Below are positions 27,674-36,453 of a stretch of DNA of 64,000 nucleotides, piece by piece; position 1 is the stretch's first letter, and the number at the start of each line of letters is the position of its first letter. The notes beneath the pieces were generated by a model. The model ran no database searches and was not told the origin of the DNA. It saw nothing but the letters and a program-made list of their open reading frames with translations. A program made the position numbers and the translations under genes. This stretch comes from Paenibacillus xylanexedens (GTDB taxonomy: Bacteria > Bacillota > Bacilli > Paenibacillales > Paenibacillaceae), in contig NZ_VEBF01000003.1 in NCBI RefSeq assembly GCF_007676705.1, positions 186,001 to 250,000 of the forward strand, in the 5' to 3' direction.

Positions 27674-29680
27674 TTATTGTTCAATGATCCGTATGCCCCA
27701 TGGTTCCAGTTCGATCTTCTCTCCCGCAGCAATCAGGGTTCCTGCCAGAAGTTCAGTCCCTTCTCCATAAGCATTCACGAAGGATGCTGCCTCATCTGCA
27801 TAATTGAAATAGTAGCGAATCGTGTTCCCTTGATCGTTCACACCTGTCTTCACAATGATGGGAAAAGCCAGCTCCTGATCAGCTCCCCATACGCCCGCTT
27901 CCTTCATGACACGTTCCAACACTTTACGGATCACCGCAGAACTGGTGTAACAGCCGACATAGGTTGCTTTGCCTTTTCCATAGACATTCTGGGTAATTGC
28001 CGCATATTCACCCCAATGTGGATGATCATACCAAGCGAGTACTTCAGCCGTTGTTGGTGTAATCAGTTCCATCCAGGTATGAATCTGGTTATGCTCCTCA
28101 CCAACCCCGAACGGATCGTCCCGCAGTGACACATGTTTCGGCTCTACAAAAAGGTTATAGCTGATCCCGCATGCCTCACTAATTAGGCCGGGCTGGCGAG
28201 TAGAACGTACCTTGATATGCTCATTCGCAAATCCGCTTTTGAACGAGTAGACGATATGTCCGCCATCCTCTACGAATTGATTCAACTTTTTCAGCAATGC
28301 ATCCGAAGCAGCATACAGAGCAGGTACAACGAGCACATCATACTCCGCATAACTCTCAACAGATGGATCGATGAGGTCACAGCCCATGTTGATCTTGTAC
28401 AATTCATCGTACATCCAGCGCACCACGTCATTGTAGTTCTTGTCACTGGTGAAGTTAAAACCAAACCACTTGATCGATGTCAGTGCCTCATTGCTGAACA
28501 GCACAGCCACTCGATTCTTTTTCTTCAGATTAACGAGCTTCGGACTCAGTCTTGCAAAATCCCTGCCAATCGTCTTCGCCTCGTTGTACACCGGATTCGG
28601 TTCAAAGTCATGACTGAGCAGTCCTTTCCAATAGGTCTCAAAGGAGTTGTGCAACGAATGCCAGTGCCAGTAGGCGACCATGTTTGCTCCCGATGCCAGA
28701 TGACTGAATGCCTGTAGACGTAACTGGCCCGGGTAAGGAACCCAATGCCAGAACGCCTGCGCTTCGGTCTCCAGCACAAGATAGTTCGATTGTTTGGTGG
28801 AACGTGCCACATCCCCGCCGAATGAAATTTCAATGCCAGTCAGATCATCCTGGGAAGGATGGTAGATGTCCACACTGGTGATATCAAAAGGTTTCGATGC
28901 GGCAAAATGATCCACATCCCCTTGAATGCCGTAGGAATATCCACGCCAATCGAAGTCAAAGTTCTGGGTAACAAACTGTCCTGCCTGTTTGTATTCATTC
29001 ACGATCCCCACTTGCCAAGCCAAAAAGTTGGTTACCAGCTGTCGCTGGAACTTGGCAAATTCAGCCCCCAGACTACCGTTGATCGTTCCTACAACAGACG
29101 GGAAGTCCTCCCAGCTATTAATTCGATTGCTCCAGTAGTCGAGGCCAAATTCCTTGTTGAGCTCATCCAGAGAACTGAACTTGTTACGCATATATTTGAC
29201 GAATTGCAGTTGCACATTATCTCCAGCTGTATTGTAATGCTTCGTCTCGTTATCTGTCTGATAACCGATGACCGCTGGATGTGTGCTTACCCGAGAGATC
29301 AACTTGCGGATGATTCGCTCAGCATAGAATAGATAGGTTGGATGTGTAATGTCCATGATCTGTCTTGCGCCGTATTTGCCAGGTCCCTGCGAGGTGGTAG
29401 CCAGCACGTCCGGATGTTCCTTCACCATCCACGTTGGAACAGCATACGTTGGTGTGCCAACGATCACCTGAATCCCTGCCACATGCATGGCATCCAGCAC
29501 ACGATCTACGGAAGAAAAGTCAAATACACCATTCTGCGGTTCATGAGTACTCCAGGTGGATTCTGCAATTCGGACCACATTGATGCCTGCATCCTTCATC
29601 ATCTGAATGTCCTTGTCCAATCTTTCGTAAGGCATATATTCATCATAGTAGGCTACGCCATACAATAATTTATCCATCAT
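27674..29680 (-). CDS. Beta-galactosidase, glycoside hydrolase family 42
   Basis: Cytoplasmic GH42 enzyme of 668 residues, the normal size, hydrolysing terminal beta-galactosides imported as oligosaccharides. The first residues (LYGVAYYDEYMPYERLDKD) are family-typical. The acid/base glutamate is Glu145 (YQTDNETKHY) and the nucleophile is probably Glu304 (LVLETEAQAF). The remainder holds the A4-like trimerisation and C-terminal beta domains. No signal peptide is seen. The upstream region carries a cre site and a divergent AraC regulator. Other GH42 substrates such as galacto-oligosaccharides or arabinogalactan fragments are possible. Confidence 0.92.
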   Translation of the reverse strand: MMDKLLYGVAYYDEYMPYERLDKDIQMMKDAGINVVRIAESTWSTHEPQNGVFDFSSVDRVLDAMHVAGIQVIVGTPTYAVPTWMVKEHPDVLATTSQGPGKYGARQIMDITHPTYLFYAERIIRKLISRVSTHPAVIGYQTDNETKHYNTAGDNVQLQFVKYMRNKFSSLDELNKEFGLDYWSNRINSWEDFPSVVGTINGSLGAEFAKFQRQLVTNFLAWQVGIVNEYKQAGQFVTQNFDFDWRGYSYGIQGDVDHFAASKPFDITSVDIYHPSQDDLTGIEISFGGDVARSTKQSNYLVLETEAQAFWHWVPYPGQLRLQAFSHLASGANMVAYWHWHSLHNSFETYWKGLLSHDFEPNPVYNEAKTIGRDFARLSPKLVNLKKKNRVAVLFSNEALTSIKWFGFNFTSDKNYNDVVRWMYDELYKINMGCDLIDPSVESYAEYDVLVVPALYAASDALLKKLNQFVEDGGHIVYSFKSGFANEHIKVRSTRQPGLISEACGISYNLFVEPKHVSLRDDPFGVGEEHNQIHTWMELITPTTAEVLAWYDHPHWGEYAAITQNVYGKGKATYVGCYTSSAVIRKVLERVMKEAGVWGADQELAFPIIVKTGVNDQGNTIRYYFNYADEAASFVNAYGEGTELLAGTLIAAGEKIELEPWGIRIIEQ

Positions 29681-29750
29681 TTAATCTCCTTTTTGTCGGG
29701 AAATGTGGTGTTCTTGCGTTGCATATGAGTTGACATATTCCAACCCATAA

Positions 29751-29764
29751 TGGTAGCGTTTACA
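29751..29764. promoter_or_regulatory. cre site (CcpA operator) between GH42 and AraC genes
   Basis: On the minus strand TGTAAACGCTACCA matches every position of the degenerate cre consensus TGWAARCGYTWNCW. It lies 70-84 bases before the GH42 start, in the shared intergenic region with the AraC-type gene. Confidence 0.7.
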
Positions 29765-29917
29765 TTATTATCAGTTGAAAAATTTGGATTGTTCAGTAAC
29801 CACTACGCTGATGTGTCCCATGGATTATCCATGCTCGCGTTAAACTGATTATAATGAAGTATACTACGGGTGCCGATTGTACAAGGCGAGTTGTTTTTAC
29901 CCTTTTCCGAGGTGAAT

Positions 29918-30892
29918 ATGATGGATATTCGATCACAGCTCCGAGAAATGCCTCACCATACACTGGCCCACTGGCTGCCTATTATCGACTGTAACATCAA
30001 ATTCTATGGTGCGCACAGCCAACAAGTTCCATATGGATGGACGATGCCGGAGGAATCACATCCGGGCTTTGAGATCATGTTGATTATTGAAGGCACCCAG
30101 GAAAGTGTGATTCATGGTTATACCTATACCGTGGAGGAAGGTTCCATTCTCCTCATTCCGCCCGGATTCAAACATACGAATCAATGTGTATCCACGGGCG
30201 GCATGACCTATTTCAGTGCTCATTTTAATGTGGATGATCCTGTCTTTACCCTGAAGTTGATATCACAGCATAGCCGAATCTACGCTGCAGGTACGGCCGA
30301 TAATAGGAAGATGCGTGTAGTGCTGGAGAGCTGGATGGGCATGATTAACGTATCTGAAGCCTACACGTCCACCGATAAAATGATCATGCAGGCACGCATG
30401 TTTGAACTGTTCGCCCTGTTGTCCCAAGCCGCTGACAATGAACCGGAGTCCGCCAATTCCGTTGCTGCTTCACACACACCAGCCCCAACAGCCATGCATT
30501 ATGCGGGAGCTATTGCGGAAGCGATTAAGCAGGCATTCCATGCCCAGCTTCGAACCAAGGATGACAGTGTGTCCACGGTCAAAGTCGAGCAGATTATATC
30601 CTCGTTTGGCATCAGCCCGGGATATGGTTTGCAGGTCTTTCGCAAGGTGTACGGGCGATCACCCAGGGCCTACCTGTCCAGCCTGAAGTTGCAGGAAGCC
30701 AAAGTGCTGATCGAACAGCCAGAGCTGTCGCTCGGTGAAATTGCGTGGAAGCTCGGTTACACCCATCTGTCCCATTTCAGCAGACAATTCAAGCGCTGGA
30801 CAGGCCAAAGTCCGCTGCAATATCGCAATCATCATGCAGAAGCATCAGGCGATCCTGTATCCTACAGATCGGAATCGAGTCCAGAATCTTGA
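29918..30892 (+). CDS. AraC-family transcriptional regulator, divergent from GH42 gene
   Basis: The N-terminal cupin-type ligand domain (HPGFEIMLIIEG, GSILLIPPGFKH) is followed by a C-terminal double helix-turn-helix (SLGEIAWKLGYTHLSHFSRQFKRWTGQSP). GAGGTG lies five to eight bases before a double ATG; the longer frame to 29870 lacks a ribosome site. It probably activates the GH42 gene in response to a galactoside. The 3' end overlaps the convergent mobA by 31 bases. Confidence 0.9.
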   Translation: MMDIRSQLREMPHHTLAHWLPIIDCNIKFYGAHSQQVPYGWTMPEESHPGFEIMLIIEGTQESVIHGYTYTVEEGSILLIPPGFKHTNQCVSTGGMTYFSAHFNVDDPVFTLKLISQHSRIYAAGTADNRKMRVVLESWMGMINVSEAYTSTDKMIMQARMFELFALLSQAADNEPESANSVAASHTPAPTAMHYAGAIAEAIKQAFHAQLRTKDDSVSTVKVEQIISSFGISPGYGLQVFRKVYGRSPRAYLSSLKLQEAKVLIEQPELSLGEIAWKLGYTHLSHFSRQFKRWTGQSPLQYRNHHAEASGDPVSYRSESSPES

Positions 30893-31491
30893 TTACGGAT
30901 ACGCTCGTATTCTTCCGGCGTGTTCATATTACTCATCTGCATTGCTAGTTGATGAACGCCCGCTCTCTCAAGCTCTTCCGCTTCGACATAGCGGCAACTG
31001 ATCTCTTCAAGCCATCGCATGACTCGAAGATGATCCCGCACCAGGCGCTGCTCCAGATCAGGGAGCACTCGCTTGTGATAAGCACCTGCAAGTGGATGGA
31101 CACGTCCATCCACGCGCGGAACGATAGCAGAATAAGAGTTGTGCGACTCGGCCAGCTTTTTTATGCCATCCAAAAAGGACGTTTGCAGAAGCGGCATATC
31201 GCAAGCGCAGACCAGATTCCATTCTGTATCGGAAGCTTCCAGTGCCGCGTGAAGGCCCGCGAGTGGCCCCTTCCCCGGATAGCGATCCTGAACGCATTGG
31301 TAGCCCAATTCGCCGTAGGTTGTCACGTTGGGTCCGGCAGCCACGATGATACGCGAAACAGCGGGTCTCATGGCCTTCGTCACATGTTGCAGTACAACAG
31401 AACCGTTCAGTTCGAGCATGGCCTTGTTGGCCCCCATGCGGCTGGATAGCCCTCCTGCCAATATAATACCTGTCCATTCACGCGTGTTCAT
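30862..31491 (-). CDS. mobA: Molybdenum cofactor guanylyltransferase MobA
   Basis: Nucleotidyltransferase adding GMP to molybdopterin to give the bis-MGD cofactor used by DMSO-reductase-family enzymes. The nucleotide-binding signature ILAGGLSSRMGANKAML and the downstream CACDMPLL motif are clear. The start was chosen at the ATG with GGAGG eight bases upstream (209 aa); the frame extends 17 codons further without a site. A bis-MGD-type oxidoreductase is encoded at 61534-63597. Confidence 0.93.
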   Translation of the reverse strand: MNTREWTGIILAGGLSSRMGANKAMLELNGSVVLQHVTKAMRPAVSRIIVAAGPNVTTYGELGYQCVQDRYPGKGPLAGLHAALEASDTEWNLVCACDMPLLQTSFLDGIKKLAESHNSYSAIVPRVDGRVHPLAGAYHKRVLPDLEQRLVRDHLRVMRWLEEISCRYVEAEELERAGVHQLAMQMSNMNTPEEYERIRNQDSGLDSDL

Positions 31492-31617
31492 GTTGTTATC
31501 CTCCCTCAGATCACGATATGTGTTTGGCTGCATCAATTTCAAAACGTTCGCTATGCATTGAATCCCCTTTCAACAAATGATACATTGAACAATATGCATT
31601 TGAAAGGAATGGCTTAA

Positions 31618-32847
31618 TTGGACAGACCTGTACCTTCGAGAGGCAATCCCTCATTGGTTTCTCTGAAACTATATAACTTTTTCATATATGGAGCCATCTC
31701 GATCTTTGCCGGATTCCTGCAGCTCTACCTGCAAGAGATTGGCATGACCAAACTGGAGATTGGCAGTCTGATGGCGATTGGACCCTTTGTATCTTTGTTC
31801 GCCAACCCGTTCTGGGGTTTCTGGAGCGATAAATCTCGCAATATTCGCATCATTCTGATGATTATGATGGGAGGCACATTTGTGCTCGCCCAGGGTGTAT
31901 TCTATGCGCCCAGTTATACATGGATCTATGTAGCCATGATTTTCTTTTATTTTTTTCAAAGTCCATTATTCGCCCAAACGAACAGTCTGATTCTCGGATA
32001 CATCGATGGTACGACCCAAAAATTCGGGGCATTCCGGCTCTGGGGTTCACTCGGTTGGGCACTGACTGCCGTCGCTGCTGGACCGGTTATTGACCGTTTT
32101 GGCATCGGCAGTGTCTCCATTATATTTGCGTGCATGATTGTTATCGCCTTTGTATTATCCGTATTTCTGCCTAGACAGCCTATCGCTTCGGATACACCCG
32201 TGGTTACTTTTCGGCGGTTTGGCAAAGTCATGTTCAATCCGTATTTTATGACATTTATCGGTCTGGGTGTACTCGTGTCGGTGCCCAATGCGATGAACAG
32301 CACATTTATGTCGCTATATATCGTAGAGATGGGTGGCGACAAACAGATGGTGGGTTGGGCCATCTTCACCTCTTCCATTCTCGAAGTCGGTGTATTTCTG
32401 CTGCTGGACCGCTTACTCAAGCGTAAAATGAGCATACTCCTGGCATCCCTTATCCTGATCAGTGTGCTGTTTGCACTTCGCTGGCAGCTCATGGCACTGG
32501 CTAATAACCCGCTGGAGATTGTATTCATTCAGTTGATGCACTCCATTACGTTCGGTGGGTACTTCTATGTGGGTACGCAGCTGACTATGCTCTTTATCCC
32601 AAGACCTTATCGTTCTTCCGGTCAAGCTGTCTACACGATGGCCTGGGGCGGTCTCTCCGGCGTCATTGCCGGTCTGTTCGGCGGCTGGTTGTTCCAGAGC
32701 TTCGGTGCGGAAATCATGTATAGCATCGGTGTATTCTTCTCGCTCATCGGCGCTGTCGGATTCGGCATCATGTGGTTGTCGAATCGACGCAACGGCTATC
32801 AGCCAGTTGTGTTGACGGAGATGGGTAATATGGATGAGGACAGATAA
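31618..32847 (+). CDS. Major facilitator superfamily transporter (LacY/NupG-like branch)
   Basis: Twelve hydrophobic segments in 409 residues. The front (LKLYNFFIYGAISIFAGFLQLYLQ) and the loop FANPFWGFWSDKSRN fit the MFS_1-like group that includes sugar and nucleoside proton symporters. The start is TTG, with AAAGGA about ten bases upstream. The gene stands alone between mobA (divergent) and a repeat cluster. The substrate cannot be told from sequence. Confidence 0.8.
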   Translation: MDRPVPSRGNPSLVSLKLYNFFIYGAISIFAGFLQLYLQEIGMTKLEIGSLMAIGPFVSLFANPFWGFWSDKSRNIRIILMIMMGGTFVLAQGVFYAPSYTWIYVAMIFFYFFQSPLFAQTNSLILGYIDGTTQKFGAFRLWGSLGWALTAVAAGPVIDRFGIGSVSIIFACMIVIAFVLSVFLPRQPIASDTPVVTFRRFGKVMFNPYFMTFIGLGVLVSVPNAMNSTFMSLYIVEMGGDKQMVGWAIFTSSILEVGVFLLLDRLLKRKMSILLASLILISVLFALRWQLMALANNPLEIVFIQLMHSITFGGYFYVGTQLTMLFIPRPYRSSGQAVYTMAWGGLSGVIAGLFGGWLFQSFGAEIMYSIGVFFSLIGAVGFGIMWLSNRRNGYQPVVLTEMGNMDEDR

Positions 32848-32882
32848 TCATTTGTTGCAGGGGGATATTTGCACGATTAAAG

Positions 32883-33030
32883 TTACACTGGCGCACTCCG
32901 ATGCCAGAACAACCTTCTGATCGCTGTTATCTCCGGATTTTCTTGATTCCCTTTTTAAAGGGTAAAATCCGAGATAAAGGCGAACGCTCCGCTTCTTCAG
33001 GTTATTTCTGTCCTCTACGTTAGGGTGTAA
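32883..33030 (+). repeat. MITE-like foldback repeat, copy 3 (short form)
   Basis: 148 bases from TTACAC to GTGTAA, with the imperfect arms and the central stem (TTATCTCCGGATTTT / AAAATCCGAGATAA) intact. It lacks the second inner hairpin of about 40 bases present in copies 1 and 2. It lies between the MFS gene and the convergent glnS. It is followed within 60 bases by the second CTAACGAA cluster. Confidence 0.85.
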
Positions 33031-33085
33031 CATCAGCGTACAAAAAACCGAAACAAAAGATTAAGAATAGGTGCAGTAAAGAGAA

Positions 33086-33305
33086 AAGGCGTCTAAGGTT
33101 TGTTGCTCCTAACGAATCTTAGGCGCCTTATTTGCAATAATTTCACGAATTTCTAAAGCTAAAGAACCTCAGCCACCTTATTTTGCAAAAAGATGTTAAA
33201 AACCTTAAAAAGACAAGCCTAACGAGGAAATAAGGTCTCTACGATTTGTTACGCTGCTGGAATGCCCAAATACAATTGAATAGCGTGTCTTCGGTTCGTT
33301 AGATT
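33086..33305. repeat. Second cluster of CTAACGAA-type short repeats with 44-base hairpin
   Basis: About five degenerate units in both orientations. The first two face each other and form a nearly perfect 44-base hairpin at 33086-33129 (arms AAGGCG-CTAAG and CTTAG-CGCCTT). Others lie around 33154-33184, 33217-33255 and 33280-33305. They share CTAACGAA plus a CCTTATTT tail. No open frame in this 660-base gap has a ribosome site. Confidence 0.7.
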
Positions 33306-33389
33306 CTTGCCTCATACGTACATCTATGGCTTCAGTTCATGTTCATGCCGTAATGTATGCTCAGTCTGAAACTAAACCCGACTATACCC

Positions 33390-33436
33390 ATAAAAACAAA
33401 ATGGCATCCTTCGCCATGATCATGACGAAGGATGCC
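33390..33436 (-). terminator. Intrinsic terminator of glnS
   Basis: Perfect 11-bp stem GGCATCCTTCG/CGAAGGATGCC with a 12-base loop. On the minus strand it is followed by a T-rich run. It lies 70 bases after the glnS stop. Confidence 0.85.
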
Positions 33437-33506
33437 CTTCATTTAACTTAAAACTTGGCTGCTTACCAGCACTCTGATGAACAGACCTTAAGTTCATCCA
33501 TCGGCC

Positions 33507-35240
33507 TTATGCCTTTGGCAGTTGGAACGAGCTTTTCAGGGATACGACCCGGTTAAATACCGGACGTCCTGGCTCGGAATTTTTCGGATCTACACTGAAG
33601 TAACCGTGACGGAAGAATTGGAATTTATCCTGAGCATTCGCTTCCTTCATCTCTTGTTCCACATACCCATTAACAATCTCAAGGGAGTTCGGGTTCAATT
33701 GATCCAGGAACGTTTTCTCCGGTTGCTCTTCCACAACCTCAGTTTCAGCCCCAGCTACTGCCACTTCCACCTCTGCTTCCGGTGCTTCATCCAAGATCAA
33801 AGGCTCATACAGACGGAATTCAGCAGGTACCGCTTGAGTCGCTTCTACCCAGTGGATCGTGCCTTTAACTTTACGACCAGTGAATCCACTGCCGCTCTTC
33901 GTCTCTACATCATAGGTACAATGAATCTCGGTTACATTACCTTCTGCATCCTTGATCACATCGTTACATTTGATGAAGTATGCATGTTTCAGACGAACTT
34001 CGTTGCCAGGGAACAAACGGAAGTATTTGTTCGGCGGATTTTCCATGAAATCGTCTTGTTCAATATAAATTTCACGGGAGAACGGAATTTGGCGATTACC
34101 CATCTCCGGGTTCTCCACATTGTTCTCAGCTTCAAGCCATTCCACTTGTCCTTCAGGATAGTTGGTAATGACCACTTTGAGCGGGTGCAGAACAGCCATC
34201 GTGCGCGGAGCTTTCAGTTTCAAGTCTTCACGTACAAAGTGTTCCAGCGTTTGCAGGTCGATAACCCCTTGGCTCTTGGAGATGCCTGTCTCAAATACGA
34301 AATCACGAATGGCTTCCGGTGTATATCCCCGGCGGCGCAGACCCGAGATTGTCGGCATACGTGGATCATCCCATCCATCCACATGGCCTTCGTCCACGAG
34401 CAGTTTCAGCTTCCGCTTGCTTGTTACCATCTGGGACAGGTTCAGGCGGCCAAATTCGTACTGACGTGGTTGGCTCTCCATCTCACATTCTGCAATAACC
34501 CAATCGTAGAATGGGCGTTGATCCTCAAACTCCAGAGAACAGAGGGAATGCGTTACACCTTCAATTGCATCTTCAAGCGGGTGAGCAAAGGCATACATCG
34601 GATAGATGCACCATTTGTCGCCCGTGTTATGGTGATGTGCATGTGAAATCCGGTAAATAACCGGATCGCGCAGGTTGATATTCGGTGCAGACATATCGAT
34701 CTTGGCACGCAGCACTTTCTCTCCGTTCTTGAATTCGCCTGCACGCATACGTGTGAACAGGTCGAGATTCTCTTCCACCGAACGATCGCGGTACGGGCTG
34801 TTCTTGCCCGGCTCCGTCAGCGTTCCGCGCATTTCACGGATTTCGTCGGCGCTTTGGTCGTCGATATAAGCTTTTCCTTTTTCAATCAACAAGACAGCAC
34901 GGTTGTACATCTCATCAAAATAATCCGAGGCAAAACGTTTCTCGTTCCACTCGTATCCGAGCCATTTCACGTCTTCCTGGATGGATTGAACGTACTCGAC
35001 ATCTTCCTTGACCGGGTTCGTGTCATCAAAGCGCAGATTCGTTTTGCCGCCAAATTCGCCGCCCAGCGTAAAGTTAATCCAGATCGCCTTGGCATGGCCG
35101 ATATGCAGATAACCGTTCGGTTCCGGAGGAAAACGGGTAATAACTTCCTGGACTTTCCCTGACCGGAGATCTTCGGTAATAATATTTTTGATAAAGTTAG
35201 GTGGGGTTGTACGATTGTCCACAGGTATCAAACCTTTCAT
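33507..35240 (-). CDS. glnS: Glutamine--tRNA ligase
   Basis: Class I synthetase charging tRNA-Gln directly with glutamine. The HIGH-type motif is FPPEPNGYLHIGHAKA near residue 40 and the KMSKS-type motif is MVTSKRK near residue 270. The anticodon-binding beta barrels follow. An acidic, Val/Glu-rich insertion (EAEVEVAVAGAETEVVEE) near the C-terminus is unusual. Many Bacillota lack GlnRS and use the GatCAB amidotransferase instead, so the gene is notable. It has its own promoter and terminator. Confidence 0.97.
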   Translation of the reverse strand: MKGLIPVDNRTTPPNFIKNIITEDLRSGKVQEVITRFPPEPNGYLHIGHAKAIWINFTLGGEFGGKTNLRFDDTNPVKEDVEYVQSIQEDVKWLGYEWNEKRFASDYFDEMYNRAVLLIEKGKAYIDDQSADEIREMRGTLTEPGKNSPYRDRSVEENLDLFTRMRAGEFKNGEKVLRAKIDMSAPNINLRDPVIYRISHAHHHNTGDKWCIYPMYAFAHPLEDAIEGVTHSLCSLEFEDQRPFYDWVIAECEMESQPRQYEFGRLNLSQMVTSKRKLKLLVDEGHVDGWDDPRMPTISGLRRRGYTPEAIRDFVFETGISKSQGVIDLQTLEHFVREDLKLKAPRTMAVLHPLKVVITNYPEGQVEWLEAENNVENPEMGNRQIPFSREIYIEQDDFMENPPNKYFRLFPGNEVRLKHAYFIKCNDVIKDAEGNVTEIHCTYDVETKSGSGFTGRKVKGTIHWVEATQAVPAEFRLYEPLILDEAPEAEVEVAVAGAETEVVEEQPEKTFLDQLNPNSLEIVNGYVEQEMKEANAQDKFQFFRHGYFSVDPKNSEPGRPVFNRVVSLKSSFQLPKA

Positions 35241-35353
35241 GAATTGATTGGAGCTTTCGGGAATTGCAGCAATTCCGGCTATAATTCCTTTATAACGAAG
35301 TCATTTCCTGAAAAAAACTGTTTTCTTGGAAAGTTTCGTACGCGTTTCATTTA

Positions 35354-35382
35354 AATATACCTTTAACGGGGGAGGAGTTCAA
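35354..35382 (-). promoter_or_regulatory. Sigma-A type promoter of glnS
   Basis: On the minus strand TTGAAC (35377-35382) is separated by exactly 17 bases from TATATT (35354-35359), about 115 bases before the glnS start. Confidence 0.65.
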
Positions 35383-35437
35383 TAAAGAACGGCACCAAAG
35401 TCAGGATCAGCCTTGCATAAATAGGCCCAAAACCATT

Positions 35438-35466
35438 TTGACGGGTTCGCTCGAATCATGTAGCAT
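35438..35466 (+). promoter_or_regulatory. Sigma-A type promoter of the DUF2164 gene
   Basis: TTGACG (35438-35443) and TAGCAT (35461-35466) are separated by 17 bases, 35 bases before the TTG start of the next gene. Confidence 0.5.
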
Positions 35467-35500
35467 GATAGTAAAATCAAATTAAAGGGAGGGTTTCCCA

Positions 35501-35758
35501 TTGAACACGCTTAAACTGACCAAAGAACAGCAGGATGAAGCCATTCGCACCATCCAGTCGTATTTCGAAGAGGAACGTGGCGAAGAACTGGGTGATCTGG
35601 CGGCCTGGGGAGTCCTCGACCTGTTCATGACACAGCTCGCTCCCTACATATATAATCAGGCACTCCGTGACGCACGCACAACGGTCAATCAACGCATGGC
35701 CTCAATGGAAGAAGACCTGTTTGCACTGGAGCAAAAGTTGCCCAAAACTTCCCGTTAA
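35501..35758 (+). CDS. DUF2164-family small protein
   Basis: An 85-residue acidic soluble protein that fits the DUF2164 pattern (LTKEQQDEAIRTIQSYFEEE, GDLAAWGVLDLFMTQLAPYIYNQAL). The function is unknown. Start is TTG with GGGAGGG eight bases upstream. It precedes a GNAT acetyltransferase gene by 33 bases with no terminator between, so the two are probably co-transcribed. Confidence 0.85.
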   Translation: MNTLKLTKEQQDEAIRTIQSYFEEERGEELGDLAAWGVLDLFMTQLAPYIYNQALRDARTTVNQRMASMEEDLFALEQKLPKTSR

Positions 35759-35791
35759 TCCACTAATTTATAAAGAAAGAAGGTTGCATTC

Positions 35792-36340
35792 ATGTTTACC
35801 TATTCATTGGATGAATATACCGAACTCCGGCCACTGGCCATGGAACATACCAAACCGCTGTTCGAACTGACGGATCGCTCGCGGGATCAACTGAGACATT
35901 GGTTGCCGTGGGTGGATCATGTGACAGAAGTGGAACACACCTCGAACTTTATTACCAACGCGTTAAAACAAGGTGCTGAAAATGGCGGCTTCACCGCTGG
36001 AGTATGGTTAAAAGGGGATCTTGCAGGCGTCATCGGATTCCAAGAGATTAACTGGACCAACCGCTCGGTAAGCATCGGATACTGGCTTGGAAAAGGATTC
36101 GAAGGTCAGGGCCTGATGACAAGCGCTTGTCGCGTTCTGGTAGACTATGCACTGGTGACCCTGGATCTGAATCGCGTCGAGATTCGCTCAGCAACCAACA
36201 ACAAACGGAGTCGCGCCATCCCTGAAAGACTCGGATTTGTTCTCGAAGGTGTCATTCGTCAGGCAGAGAAATTGCCTAAGGGATACGTGAACCATGCAGT
36301 GTACGGCATGCTGCAGCATGAATGGGAACTTTTACGCTAA
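35792..36340 (+). CDS. GNAT N-acetyltransferase (RimJ/RimL type)
   Basis: A 182-residue acetyl-CoA-dependent transferase. The acetyl-CoA loop is in YWLGKGFEGQGLMTSACR, preceded by the GVIGFQEINWTNRSVSIGY strand typical of RimJ/RimL and Bacillus YdaF proteins. The substrate may be a protein N-terminus or a small amine; it cannot be decided here. AGAAGG precedes the ATG by eight bases. Confidence 0.88.
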   Translation: MFTYSLDEYTELRPLAMEHTKPLFELTDRSRDQLRHWLPWVDHVTEVEHTSNFITNALKQGAENGGFTAGVWLKGDLAGVIGFQEINWTNRSVSIGYWLGKGFEGQGLMTSACRVLVDYALVTLDLNRVEIRSATNNKRSRAIPERLGFVLEGVIRQAEKLPKGYVNHAVYGMLQHEWELLR

Positions 36341-36394
36341 TTCGCCTACATAATAAATCAGGAGTGATCTCTCCCAACATATCGGAATAACAGG

Positions 36395-36435
36395 AATACC
36401 CTCTATCTCCACGGCATGTGGTGACAGAGGGTATT
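36395..36435. terminator. Bidirectional terminator between convergent genes
   Basis: Stem AATACCCTCT/AGAGGGTATT with an inner CCAC/GTGG stem. T-rich on the plus side. It separates the GNAT gene from the leftward SDR gene. Confidence 0.8.
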
Positions 36436-36453
36436 TTATTGTATCCATGACTT

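Noticed and set aside
32848..33033. Minus-strand open frame containing EDRNNLKKR, also found in the frame at 49921-50202
   Set aside because: The shared peptide is again a translation of repeat copies 3 and 4, not a protein family.
35241..35500. Possible T-box leader before glnS
   Set aside because: The leader is only about 115 bases, lacks the T-box sequence and has no terminator/antiterminator pair.
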